Shown here: positions 1-10,023 of the stretch, piece after piece
Layout of the letters: every line of letters begins with the position of its first letter
Numbering within the stretch: position 1 is the stretch's first letter
Assembly (NCBI GenBank): GCA_010094045.1
Contig: ML986603.1
Location: forward strand, 266,559 to 330,558
Origin: Lojkania enalia
Lineage: Eukaryota > Ascomycota > Dothideomycetes > Pleosporales
Length of the DNA: 64,000 nucleotides
Reading direction: 5' to 3'
The notes under the pieces: generated by a model
The model's input: the letters and a program-made list of their open reading frames with translations, nothing else
Databases searched by the model: none
What the model was told of the DNA's origin: nothing
Made by a program: the position numbers and the translations under genes

Positions 1-1410
1 ATACAAGATGACCCGATTCATCGAGATCCCCAGATAACGCATATGAACACTGTCTACCGGCACGCTTTCGCGACAGTAGTTGCAATGTCCGGGCAATCAG
101 CTGACGACCGTTTACCTGGTCTTAGTCTAGGAAGTCGGAGCTCCCTGCAGCCTATTCGATTGCATAGAGGTGTTGATCTAGAGCCTCTCCCGCCTAGCCT
201 AGAACTTGCCATGCTTTCTTCTCAGTACGAAAGCCGTGCTTGGACATATCAAGAAAGGATCCTGTCGGCAAGATGTCTGTATTTTACCCATAGTCAACTA
301 TACTTTCAGTGCCGCTCAAGCCTTCGATCCGAGAATGGAGAGTCGATACACTACGTGAAGAGACATTTAGTCAACCCGCTACTGGAATTTGAGACACGCC
401 CACATACGGCACTGGACTACTTCTGGCTGGACTTCTTTCGATGCTATGACCTCGTTGTACGAACATACACGCAACGGCATCTATCCCATCAGTATGACAA
501 GCTACGAGCATTCTCGGGTATATCGACAATGTTCGAGGAATCTCGAGCCGGGGCCTTCCAATATGGGCTGCCAGAAGCAGTTCTCGATCTTGTCCTCCTT
601 TGGATCCCCTGCGGGCAGATTACGCGAGTGTCTTCGAAGAAATATGATCCGTCATCATGCCGTGACTATATCCCGAGCTGGTCATGGGCCGGATGGGATG
701 GACCCGTAGAACATATGAGCCACCAGCAAGACTCAAGCCCTCTTGAGAGCTCAGCCGATATCGAGCTGCCGAACCTCAAATCTGAGATATCAGCATTTCG
801 AGTTGAGAACGGTGAGAAAGCAACAGTTCGCTCGATTAGGAGGTCCATCGGAGTACCATATCAGATCGTTACATATCCAGCTGAAACTTATGAGCAGCCT
901 ATCCAATCGGAGACAATAATCTCTGGTCCAGAGCTTTGTTTCTCAGCTGAAGCAATAAGCGTGCAGGACTTTCACCTTAGAGAATTCGAGCAGTACACAA
1001 TAAGCCCGCCTGGCCAATATGCCGATGTCCATGCGTTCGATCTCCCAGTAGTCAGCCATCACAACAAACTCAGGACGGAAGTGTGTAACAGTGCCGAAAG
1101 GTGCGTAGGATTGCTTATGGATTCGAAGTCGAATTGCTCCTGGCCAGCCAACAGCGCGCAATTCGAGTTCATCTTGCTTTCCCGAACAAAAGCAAGCATC
1201 ATGAACGGCGAAAAGGGTATTAGGACTTCCTCCGGGTCATTCTTCTCGTCGGTAACGGGGGACTTGGAAGACGACTGGAGTGTTCTGAATGTGATGCTTA
1301 TTCGGTGGACAAACCGTGGTCGTCATGCGGAACGGGTTGCAGTGGGTACGATGATTGAATCTGCTTGGAACGTAGCGGGACCTTTCAAAAAGTTGATTCG
1401 ATTGATATGA
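1..1410 (+). CDS. HET-domain (heterokaryon incompatibility) protein, 5' partial
   Basis: The reading frame is open from base 1 and starts with Ile-Gln-Asp-Asp, the block that follows 'WIDxLCI' in HET domains, so the true start lies outside the window and the first visible ATG (43) is internal. The second HET block is clear about 75 residues on: a 'RAWTYQERILSARCLYF' stretch followed by 'QLYFQC'. The remaining 350 residues are the variable C-terminal part typical of these proteins, with a 'YIPSWSWAGWDG' motif near residue 220 that is also common in the family. The stop is at 1408-1410 and no intron is needed in the visible part. HET proteins take part in non-self recognition after hyphal fusion and can trigger cell death; the partner and allele specificity cannot be read from sequence. 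The family call is confident; function in this strain is inferred only. Confidence 0.9.
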   Translation: MQDDPIHRDPQITHMNTVYRHAFATVVAMSGQSADDRLPGLSLGSRSSLQPIRLHRGVDLEPLPPSLELAMLSSQYESRAWTYQERILSARCLYFTHSQLYFQCRSSLRSENGESIHYVKRHLVNPLLEFETRPHTALDYFWLDFFRCYDLVVRTYTQRHLSHQYDKLRAFSGISTMFEESRAGAFQYGLPEAVLDLVLLWIPCGQITRVSSKKYDPSSCRDYIPSWSWAGWDGPVEHMSHQQDSSPLESSADIELPNLKSEISAFRVENGEKATVRSIRRSIGVPYQIVTYPAETYEQPIQSETIISGPELCFSAEAISVQDFHLREFEQYTISPPGQYADVHAFDLPVVSHHNKLRTEVCNSAERCVGLLMDSKSNCSWPANSAQFEFILLSRTKASIMNGEKGIRTSSGSFFSSVTGDLEDDWSVLNVMLIRWTNRGRHAERVAVGTMIESAWNVAGPFKKLIRLI

Positions 1411-1626
1411 TAATGGTCACTTGGGTAAATGAGATGCTATTTCCTGCTCGTTTTACACCAGCCGGTCTAGACCTTGCGTAGTGCGTGCGACCCGCCCTGC
1501 ATGATCCCTGCATTCACAATGCGGCCCCTTATCGATAAAGCGTAAATGTTCGCCCGATCTTCACCCCCCTTGGGCGCATGTAAACATCTCTCCTCTCCCT
1601 CGCTATCCTAACCGACTCCTCCAAAA

Positions 1627-2335
1627 ATGGCTCGAATACTTCGTCTCTCACTTAGCGTTATCCTCCTCTCCCTAGCCCCCAATGTCTCCGCGCACGAGGG
1701 TTCCCACGAGCAAATCGTAGTCGCCGCCGACGCAGATTGGGCAACGCGACATATGGCCGGTAAATCCACCTCCTGGCCCCTCCAACTCAATTCCCCAAAA
1801 AGGAAGGGAAAAAGGGAAAGAGAAATTTGCCTACTAATCGATTCTAACAGAGGAACACCACATCTCCACCTTCGACGCCTCTACCTTCTTCTCCCTACAC
1901 GACTACGACTCTCTCGGCCTCTGGTCCCCCGCCGACATCCGCCGCACCTACGGCCTCTCCGACCCCTCCACTGCCCACATCTCCGAGGCCGAAAAAACCC
2001 GCGTCGTTAACGAGGTCCTCGCTCTCTACGACACCGACCTCACGCACTCCATCTCTCGCGACGAATTCGTGTCTGCCTGGGATAGCGGCGTTAGGCTTCC
2101 CGATTTCGGAATGGGCCCGGGCCACCATGGAGATGACGAGTACGAGTATGAAATTCATCATTGGGAGAAGTATCACTCGGGCGATGACGTCAAGGAGGAG
2201 GATCTGACGCATCCAGAGGATATCGAGCATTTTAGGAAACATGAGGAAGAGGAGAGGCGGAGGGAGGAGTGGGAGGCCAAGGAGAAGAAGGGCATTGTCG
2301 AGGCCAATATTCCGGCGAAGTTCAGGGTGAATTAG
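1627..2335 (+). CDS. Ssp120-like secreted EF-hand protein
   Basis: Two exons, 1627-1759 and 1851-2335 (91-nt intron, gtaaat...ctaacag), give 205 residues. Residues 1-22 are a hydrophobic signal peptide ending 'NVSA'. Two EF-hand loops follow: the first (DYDSLGLWSPAD) is weak, with Leu at position 5 and Asp instead of Glu at position 12; the second (DTDLTHSISRDE) has good calcium ligands. The C-terminus is rich in His, Glu and Arg and forms a charged helix. This matches the fungal Ssp120/nucleobindin-like family, which yeast work places in the secretory pathway as a cargo-receptor-associated protein. The start ATG is the first in the transcript-like leader and gives the signal peptide directly. 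The gene converges on LCB3. Its role here is inferred from the family. Confidence 0.85.
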
Positions 2336-2701
2336 GTGTAAACGGCTCGGGTAGCTTGGAGTAGTTGTGGGAATAAGTGGGTTTTGTTGGACTTGAGCGG
2401 GTATGATACCAATGATCTAGCGCTTCTAGCTTGGAGTGGCTGTAGCGTGGTACATGTGTTATATCGTTCGGCATTGTGTATTATTAGCGTACATATTTGT
2501 GTTGTACTATAGACCGACTGGTGGATACCACGTGAGCGCATAGAAGTTGATGCGCTCATAAGATAATTCGTTCGTGTCCCTTCGAGGAACACTAGTCACT
2601 TTACTTTAATTCACACGACACCCTAAGGTTTTGGAAAGACGAGTTTTTGGTAAAATGTAAGGTTCAGATTACGATGCTCATGCTTGTGTCCATACAGATG
2701 T
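2336..2701. other. Convergent 3' intergenic spacer
   Basis: About 370 bases between the stops of the Ssp120-like gene and LCB3. No coding signal, RNA gene or repeat was seen; it is probably the two 3' untranslated regions. Confidence 0.6.
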
Positions 2702-4654
2702 CTACCTATATACACCCATACCCAATCCACATAGCTCAAATAGGATTGGGTTGACTTCCACCGCTAGCCAAGCAATACCTGGGCTGTGTTAGCAAATGGC
2801 GATTGTCAACAGATGATTGCATATACTTACCTCCATAAACGATTAATTTCGTCACGACTTCGACATCGTACCTCACTCGAGGTTTAGTTAACTGCATGAA
2901 AATCTCACGCTTCTCATTTTCCTCGTCAAGAGGTGTTTGCAAAGCTTCGCCTGCGAAGTCGACTGTGCTCTCTGGCGGTGTTGGTGTGCTTGGTGGAATA
3001 GGACCCGCGCCCATCATGTTCGCATACGAATGGACCCTCGAAGCCATGGGTGTAGGTAACAGACTCGCACCTGCCGGCGCGTAGGTACTGGAGTCGTGAG
3101 GAAGCTTGAGATCACCAGGCTCTTTCTTCTCGGAAACAGGAGACCACGCAACCCCTTCCATCACGGCACCTTCTAGAGAGTTGACGCTTTCTCTCCGACG
3201 TCTATTACGGTAAGCAAGTGTCTCGTACGCATCAGCCGCAGACTGTGGCCCGACTGAGACAGATCTTTTGCGAGGGTGGGCGAGATTCTTTAGCATTTTT
3301 GGGACTTCACTTGCAGGTGGAATGACATTATCATCTCCACGCAGCTTGGGTATACTGGTATACTTGCTGGGAATACGTTAGGAGAGCCTTGAAAACGCAA
3401 AGGACTACTCACGAAGCGTTCAAAAAGAATGCTCGAGGCAGGTTAAGGCGGCCTTTCTCCAAGACTCGGAATATTGGAGGTAGAATTCGGAATAGCATAG
3501 GCTTCATAGTAGCTCTCCATACAAAAATGATAACAACGCCGAGTGCGATGCGTAGGGCGGTCTTCACGAGGCCAATGCGCTCTAATTCGAACGGAACAGT
3601 AGAAGGAATCGGAAAATCGCTGGCAAATCCAGTCTTGCCATAGTGCCACGCTCCTATTTGGCAGCCAATAACGACACCAGCGAAAGCAACGCTGTCATCG
3701 AAGCATGGACAATCGTCTGCTGGTTCGGGATGAATTCGAACGAGCACGAGGATGACCAAAACCGCAATTAGAGGATTTGTGTTAGCCCCACCCGCAATCC
3801 AATGGTCGAACCAGTCGCCGAATACCAATTGGAAAACCGCGAGACCGGCACCCAAGGCACTCCCAACCACGACGTCAAAGAAGCCATGCATGCCGCAATA
3901 CAAGCGCCCAAAAACAATGGAAACGGCGTAAAAATAGAAGAGAAGTTGGAGGGCCAGATAAACGTGCGGATGATGTTGATCAGGGGAAGCCCGTAGCATT
4001 TGAATTGCGTATAGCGCCACTGAGACGGCATTGGTGGAGTGGGTGGACGGAAAACCATATTCCAAAGCAGCAGAGCCGGACATGGTTATTCGATATAGCG
4101 GGGGAGACAACGGTCGGGGCAGGCAGAGCATGTCCTTTACGAAGCCGCTCCAGAAAACGCCGCCGGCTAACATGTGGACCATCCTTGAGATAAGTCAACC
4201 TCCACACACCTTTCTCACTGATCTTGAAAACGTACGCTCTGCCAATGCTCGTGTACCCACACCAGAACAGGATAGGGAGCATGACCATGAAAAAGGTGTG
4301 GGTGCCTAAGTTGGCAGTAAAGGCGAAGTAGGAGTCAAGAGCTGGCGTGCGCATCTTCTCCTGCATGAGCGCGAGATAGGGAGTTTCTAATCGTACGATG
4401 GGAATGAGTAGCTTGCGCAAGGTATTGCGCCATGGCGGGAGGCATTGGGCGTCTGTTCAGTGAAGAGAGATGGTCAGCCAGTATTGCCCTATGAGAGGAA
4501 CGCGGCGTGGTATGCGAGTTTTGAACGCACAATGGTCGTGATGCTTCATGCCCGCATCGAGCCTCGGCTTCTCCTGCGCTGATGGCGGCGCATCTGCGGC
4601 GGCCGGTTTGAGGTCGCGCAACGACTCCAGCGAAGCATCATTCTGCGGACACAT
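2702..4654 (-). CDS. LCB3: Dihydrosphingosine-1-phosphate phosphatase (PAP2 family)
   Basis: Five exons on the minus strand: 4654-4531, 4452-4236, 4183-3413, 3366-2831 and 2778-2702, with introns of 78, 52, 46 and 52 nt, encode 574 residues. The three PAP2 phosphatase blocks are intact: C1 'KDMLCLPRP' (K130, R137), C2 'FPSTHSTN' (H162) and C3 'GRLYCGMHGFFD' (R207, H213). Several hydrophobic segments surround and follow them, as expected for an ER membrane enzyme. The C-terminal third has the conserved 'HPRKRSVSVGPQ' block and ends with a 'YGGIAWLAVE' stretch. The enzyme dephosphorylates long-chain base phosphates, feeding ceramide synthesis and lowering signalling LCBPs. The exon 1-2 junction was chosen because it restores 'HDHY...LPPWRN', typical just before the first membrane segment. 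It is divergent from RHO4. Confidence 0.93.
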
Positions 4655-5558
4655 GGGGACGACGGAGGGAGAGGGTGGGACGAGCAGAGGCTGCTCGCAT
4701 GGCCAAGCGGTGTAGGCGGGGTGTCGTGTTGGGGAAGACGACGACGGGGAGCGAATGCTCGCCTGAAGGAGTAGGCTTTGCGGAGCGAACTCTCCTGTGC
4801 GTCCTAGCGTCGATCACGGCCACACGCTACGGCATTCCGGTTGCTTCATTGGGCAGGCCGATGTAGAGAAGAGCGACTTGCAGATGTCTGCTGCTGGACA
4901 TGCAGAATTATTCCCACCGTTAGATCTTTGCTTGGCGGTTTATGGGAGTGGAATGGGCGCGGAGGATACCTTTGCACGTGTCTCAGGCCGTTAGCGATGC
5001 CATATGCCCGCGTCTTAGTAAAAGATAAGAAGCATAGAGATGTCTAGTGTCTAGCATGTCGCAACCGTCAGATCTTTCATCATTGGCTTTATGGGTATGA
5101 AATCGTTTCGAGGTTGTCTTTTCATCTGTACGCGAAACAGACGTCCTGAAGGGAGACAAGTGGCGTTGCTAAACAATTACCCCTCGGCGCCGTGGGAAAT
5201 ACTGCTTAGCACCGTGTCATCAGGATGCAATAACAGGCCCGAGTAACGCCGCACCGAATGGCCCCTCAGCACGCTTAATTGCCCGTGTACAGTACGTCAG
5301 AAGCTGGCAACAGAGGATGTTTAGTGTTGGGCCCGCCCATTGGCGCTTGGTCCTCGATGGCGCGAGGGTGACGCGAGGCGCCGGCGGTGGTTGCCCCGGA
5401 AGCCACCTGAACTAAACAAACACCGCCGGCTTGGGTAATCTCGACAAAGTCACCCACCGTCCAACACACTCGCTCCTCGCTCCACCTCCAATTTCCACTT
5501 CGCTGTCTATATTGATACCACATATTCAGTTGGACGGCGTCGCCTCCTCTAGCCCACA
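4655..5558. promoter_or_regulatory. Divergent intergenic region LCB3 / RHO4
   Basis: About 900 bases between the starts of two divergent genes, so it should hold both promoters and 5' leaders. The part next to RHO4 is C-rich. Short ORFs here show no family motif. No specific site could be assigned. Confidence 0.5.
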
Positions 5559-6476
5559 ATGTCGGCGCAAACCTCGCAGAACTACGACTACCTGCGTCGG
5601 AAGCAGTCAACCAGGACGCCCACCTCTTCAGTTGCTCCCGTCCGCAAGCCGATCGTACGCACGCCCAGCGAAAGAAACAGCAATGGCACCGTGAGCTCCT
5701 ATGGCACCTCTATCACCCATGATACCACCATCACGGAGCCGCCAGCGTACTCGAAGAAGCTGGTGGTTGTCGGCGACGGTGGATGCGGCAAGACCTGTCT
5801 GTTAATCAGTTACAGCTCTGGCAACTTCCCAGAGGTCCGTAATCTGGTGAAGCCACAGTTGGAAGCGCGTCTAACGAGAATTAGAAATATGTCCCAACCG
5901 TCTTCGAGAACTACATCACACACACGCCTCACCCGCCGACGGGGAAGATGGTTGAGCTTGCCCTCTGGGATACTGCCGGGCAGGAAGAGTACGACCGCCT
6001 GCGGCCCCTCTCCTACCCCGAAACGGACATCATCTTCGTCTGCTTTGCTATCGACTGCCCTAACTCGCTTGAAAATGTCATGGATAAGGTCAGTATCGCG
6101 ACTACTAACTGATATGTGACTTTGCACTAACGCAAAGTAGTGGTACCCTGAGGTCCTCCATTTCTGCCCTACCACACCCCTCATGCTCCTCGGCCTCAAA
6201 TCAGACCTCCGCCACAAGAAGAACTGCATTGAGCTCCTCAAGACGCAGGGCCTCACTCCTGTCACCCCTGAGCAAGGCCGCGCCGTAGCCCGGAGGATGG
6301 GCGCCAAGTACATGGAGTGCAGCAGTAAGGAGCAGACCGGCGTGGAAGAGATCTTTGACGAGGCCGTGATAATGGCAGTTGGAGATGAGTGGAAAGAGCC
6401 AGAGCCAGCTCCGGGGGCACCGCGACCATTCGCCGGCGGTAAGAAGCCCAAGAAGCGCGGCTGCAAAGTCCTCTAA
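5559..6476 (+). CDS. RHO4: Rho-family small GTPase Rho4
   Basis: Three exons, 5559-5834, 5885-6088 and 6141-6476 (introns of 50 and 52 nt), encode 271 residues. A Ser/Thr-rich extension of about 65 residues precedes the GTPase fold, which is characteristic of Rho4 rather than Rho1 or Cdc42. G1 is 'GDGGCGKT' (72-79), switch I is 'YVPTVFENY', switch II/G3 is '[12 protein letters not shown]', and the '[12 protein letters not shown]' and 'GLKSDLR' blocks follow. The C-terminus is polybasic and ends in the CaaX box CKVL; the final Leu suggests geranylgeranylation. In filamentous fungi Rho4 acts in septum formation through formins. Splice sites fall inside conserved blocks (after 'NFPE', before 'KYVP'), so the model is firm. 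It converges on DAD1. Confidence 0.95.
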
Positions 6477-7083
6477 GCATCTCTTTCTCTTCTCTAGAGC
6501 CCTTGGTATTGAGCAGACCCTCCCTGCCGCCTTCGACGACAGGATTATCAAGATTAACGCTGGACGACACGATCGAGATGCTTAATGATCATATCATGGA
6601 TGCTCTTACCTTTCTCCGGGACACTTTTAAGCGCGCATAATTGGGGGGGAGTTATATCACATACATGTTTTGGCGTTTGGGTCATGATACAAAATTGAAG
6701 GATGGCCATGTCCATGGCAGCGAAATCCTCTTCACGTCCACATCTCTTTCCTTGTTTCTACAGTGTATTCAGTATATTGGTATTTGTGCAGGAATAGCGT
6801 GGCCTGCGTAGTGCAATATAGCTCTTGAACCTCTACTCTTGATTCCGTCCTCGCGAGCCTTGAAGCATGATAACTGTTTGATCCCATCGACTCTTATTTG
6901 TGAAGCGGAGACTTTCCTAGTGTTTCTCATCCGGACATGCGATGGAGCGTTCACGCATCATCCTAAGAACCTTGGTCAGCCCCGGGCTGTTGGCCGAATG
7001 CCGTGTCAGGCCTGGTCTCTATTCCATGGTTCATTCAATCCACCAGGTATCATATGCTCCTCATATCCACAACCCACGCTCAA

Positions 7084-7123
<40 letters not shown>

Positions 7124-7137
7124 TTCTTCTCTCCCAC
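6477..7137. other. Convergent spacer RHO4 / DAD1
   Basis: About 660 bases with no recognisable gene. A long AT dinucleotide run lies at its right end (listed separately). It is otherwise probably 3' untranslated sequence. Confidence 0.5.
7086..7121. repeat. (AT)18 microsatellite
   Basis: A perfect alternating AT run of 36 bases that ends about 17 bases beyond the DAD1 stop codon, so it probably lies in the DAD1 3' untranslated region. Length polymorphism is likely. Confidence 0.95.
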
Positions 7138-7554
7138 CTACGCCTTCCCCCCCTCCACCTCCGTCTGCCCCTCCTCCTCTCCCCCCTCCCCATCCCGCTC
7201 CCCCTCCGCATCTTTCGCCATGACGTTCTCGAACTGGCTCCACAGCGCCTCGACGGGGCTAAACTCGTTGCCGACGGCGATGACTTCCTCGAGGGAGCGG
7301 TTGAGCTTGTTGATGTTTTGGAGGACGTGCTCGAGGGACTGTGCTCCGGTGTTGGAGTTAGCAGGTGATGGAGACTTGGAAAGGGTCTAGGATGGAGGGC
7401 GTTTGGGATGTGCTACCTGTGCGATTTCGCCGACGAGCATCTCGCGCTGCTGCTCGAAGTACGATTTCTCGGGCGCGGCTATGGCGGCGGCGGCGGCGGT
7501 GGTGGTGGTGGTGGATGCGCCGTTTGTCGATGAGGCGCGGGGTTGTGCGGCCAT
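7138..7554 (-). CDS. DAD1: DASH/Dam1 complex subunit Dad1
   Basis: Two exons on the minus strand, 7554-7417 and 7338-7138 (78-nt intron, gtagca...cacag), give 112 residues. The core reads '[14 protein letters not shown]' then '[14 protein letters not shown]' and '[16 protein letters not shown]', which is the Dad1 signature. The N-terminus (residues 1-25) is Ala/Thr/Ser-rich and the C-terminus is an Asp/Glu/Gly tail, so it is slightly longer than the family core of about 90 residues. Dad1 is part of the ring-forming DASH complex that couples kinetochores to spindle microtubules, and is fungus-specific. An ACGCGT hexamer lies about 31 bases upstream of the ATG (7585-7590). The intron breaks the ORF exactly between two conserved helices, which supports it. 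Confidence 0.92.
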
Positions 7555-8537
7555 GGTGGCGTGTGTATGTGGTTGTTTGCTGGGACGCGTTTTCCTCGGT
7601 TTACATGCCAGTGCATATGTGCTGCGTCCAATTCGATCCAATCCAATCCAATCCAATCACGAACTCCCCCGCAGATCCAGATCCGGGCGTTACATAAGCG
7701 TATCACGTGCGGAGTTATTACATCTGCATACACTTGCTTCTAGATCGAGGATCATTCTAGTTGTCTTTTTGTTAGTTTAAGATGGACCGCGTACGGGAAA
7801 ATCCACTCCCTCCCGTACGCGATCGCAGATCCCCATCGTTCGCTCGCTCTCCGTTCGTCCGTCCCTCCGTCACCGATTTCCGCAATCTTATAAACTTTCG
7901 GCTGTGCTCCCGTTGCGGTGGTGGGAACGAGAAAAGCCAACCGGCGGGGAAGCCGGTTGGGAAGCGACGGGCCGGGGCCGGGGGTGGTAGATGGAGGGGG
8001 TTAGCTCTAGCGAGGGCGGGCGTGTAGGCCATTTCTTGTCTTGTTCGCTTGCTAGTGGAGAGGACTGACGGGGTTATTATTGTGGATTTGCAACTATTTT
8101 CGGATGCTAGAATTGCTTTTTCGTGTTTAGATGGGCATCTGTGCGGTGTCTGGCCGTCTATCTATATACGAATGCGGTATGGCCTCACCACTACATGTCC
8201 CGAGGGGTGCAAAACATGAGCAATGTCTCTTTCCTTTGGGAAATAGAGGCCGAAAATCAATCATACAGTACCTATTCGCAGAACTGAAGTCTATACAACA
8301 CTTCAATGGTATCTCAAACTCAAAAAAAAAAAAAAATATTTAGTGCCGATCCCAGGCCTGTAAACGCCGTAATTCAAAAGTTCATTATATTCCTGACTTT
8401 TTCTTTTTGGGTTTGTCAGGCAAATCATTGCACGTAGCCGCCTATTTTCAACGCCGGAAGTCCTATGGATGGATGTGAGGTGGAGACCGGTGGCGTATAT
8501 TTTTCCCTCAGAATGAGTCATCCTCGGCGTCGTCTAG
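7555..8537. other. Spacer upstream of DAD1
   Basis: About 980 bases between two minus-strand genes. It holds a short (ATCCA)n-like run near 7635-7655, a perfect hairpin at 7788-7821 and an A14-class homopolymer near 8323-8336. Short ORFs around 7750-8030 overlap on both strands and show no family motif. No gene was recognised. Confidence 0.5.
7788..7821. repeat. Perfect 11-bp inverted repeat (hairpin)
   Basis: cgcgtacggga at 7788-7798 is followed after 12 bases by its exact reverse complement at 7811-7821. It lies about 235 bases upstream of the DAD1 start. It could be a protein-binding site or simply a stem; it has no link to a recognised element. Confidence 0.85.
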
Positions 8538-10023
8538 TCAGCTCTGCTGGGCATGCAGATGCACATAGTCGCTCCGTACGTCGAACTGTACATCTCTTCG
8601 GATGATGAGCTCCTGGCTCCCAGCTTTCGAGCTATCACTGCCCCGACTGCTTGGTCTGTAGCTGTCTTTTGCACCGCTAGCGTAGACAGTGGTGTGATTG
8701 TTCACCCCTTCCGGCCTTAGTTTGGTGATGTGTTGTTTGAATTTCGACGACTTCGAGTCGTTTTCTCCTGCCTCCCTCCGAAATGTTGCGGACCGTCGGG
8801 GTCGCAGCGATTTCAATTTGATGGCGTCATGTGTTGACGGCGGGGCGCTCGAGCTTTGCTTCTTCTGATAATATGAATCCGATTGTAGGTGTGAGGGATG
8901 CGAGCCTGATCGTGCTTGTGAAGAATGCGAATGGCCGCCGGAGCCGCCTGCATATGTGAATGGACCGGAACCAGATCCTTCGCCCATGCCAAAGTTGGTG
9001 TCGAAGGATTTGATAAAGGACTTGAGAGTGGGGATTGTAGCTGAAATTAGAGAGTAGGACACTGCTACTTGTTGCCAGACAAGTGCATTCGAGATGGAAA
9101 CACCTGGATTCGGAGTGTCTTGGTCTTTGATGAATAAATGGACGAAGACGGCAGAGAAAACTGCGACACTATGATGTGGGTTAGAGGTGGAGCGATTGAA
9201 TCGTAGAGGGGACGCTCACGGGAGGCGGAAGGCAAAGGCTACTACGACACGGCTCTTCAAACTTGCGGCCATCTGCAGTGTCCATAGAAAACAGAGTGGC
9301 AGTAAGACCATGGAGACTTCTGTGATCACATCAATGGTCACTACGACGATCCACCTAGCAGACTACGCATATTTAGCACTATGTTTACTGGTAGGGCATC
9401 GAGAATCTTACAAATGCAGGGCAAGTCCTGTTTCCGTTCGGAGGAACGTAGTCTGAAGGATGACAGCCTGCCCCGATGAGGAAGCAAGAAGTAATACCCC
9501 AAACGCCGACAATTCCAAGGAAGATGTTGCATATGAGCCAAAAGTGCTTCATGTCTCTGGTGAAGACGCGGCGAATGAGGAATATTACCGAGCATTTCGA
9601 TAGAGCAAGAGTGATTATCACGAATATCTGAGATGCGAATGCAGCCTACCGGCATGATGTAAGTCTGGGTCTCACACTGCAATATGGCCAGTGAGAATAA
9701 TACCTGCGACACCAGTGTTCGCGAGTGCTCCGTCAGCATCTCAGACGCCTTCCCCAACCCTGCTTTGAGTGACACAAAAAGGGCACCATACTGCCCGAAT
9801 GCAAGGACCTGGTACGGGAGTCAACGCCGTTACTATCGAGAAACCAACCAATGCTAACCTGGGCAGCGACCAAAGCGAAATCGTCCGGACCGAGCATCTG
9901 CCATTTTATGGCGGCGCGTGTGAGAAATGTGAGTATGCTATACACAAGCCCCAGCAGCGAAATAATCCAGATGACTCCGGCGTGATCGTTCTCGGTGACC
10001 TGGCTAAAGCGCTTCGGACTCAT
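8538..10023 (-). CDS. Rhodopsin-domain seven-transmembrane protein (PTH11-like superfamily)
   Basis: Five exons on the minus strand: 10023-9859, 9808-9704, 9645-9412, 9362-9220 and 9168-8538, with four introns of 50, 58, 49 and 51 nt, give 425 residues. Seven hydrophobic segments fill residues 15-270. Family landmarks are 'KWQMLGPDDFALVAAQ' after the first helix, 'ALSKCSVIFLIRRVF', a 'WGITSCF' helix with a downstream 'CHPSDY...TCPAF' loop, and 'FLTCL'-less 'VTIDVITEVSMVLLP'. The last 160 residues are a Ser/His-rich cytosolic tail. These fungal proteins are numerous and mostly uncharacterised; some PTH11-type members act as receptors, but ligand and pathway cannot be inferred here, and no CFEM domain is present at the N-terminus. 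The ATG at 10023 is the first in frame; an upstream GTG was rejected. Confidence 0.85.

Noticed and set aside
7752..8032. Overlapping ORFs on both strands upstream of DAD1
   Set aside because: No family motif, Arg/Pro-biased composition from GC-rich DNA, and mutually overlapping frames.
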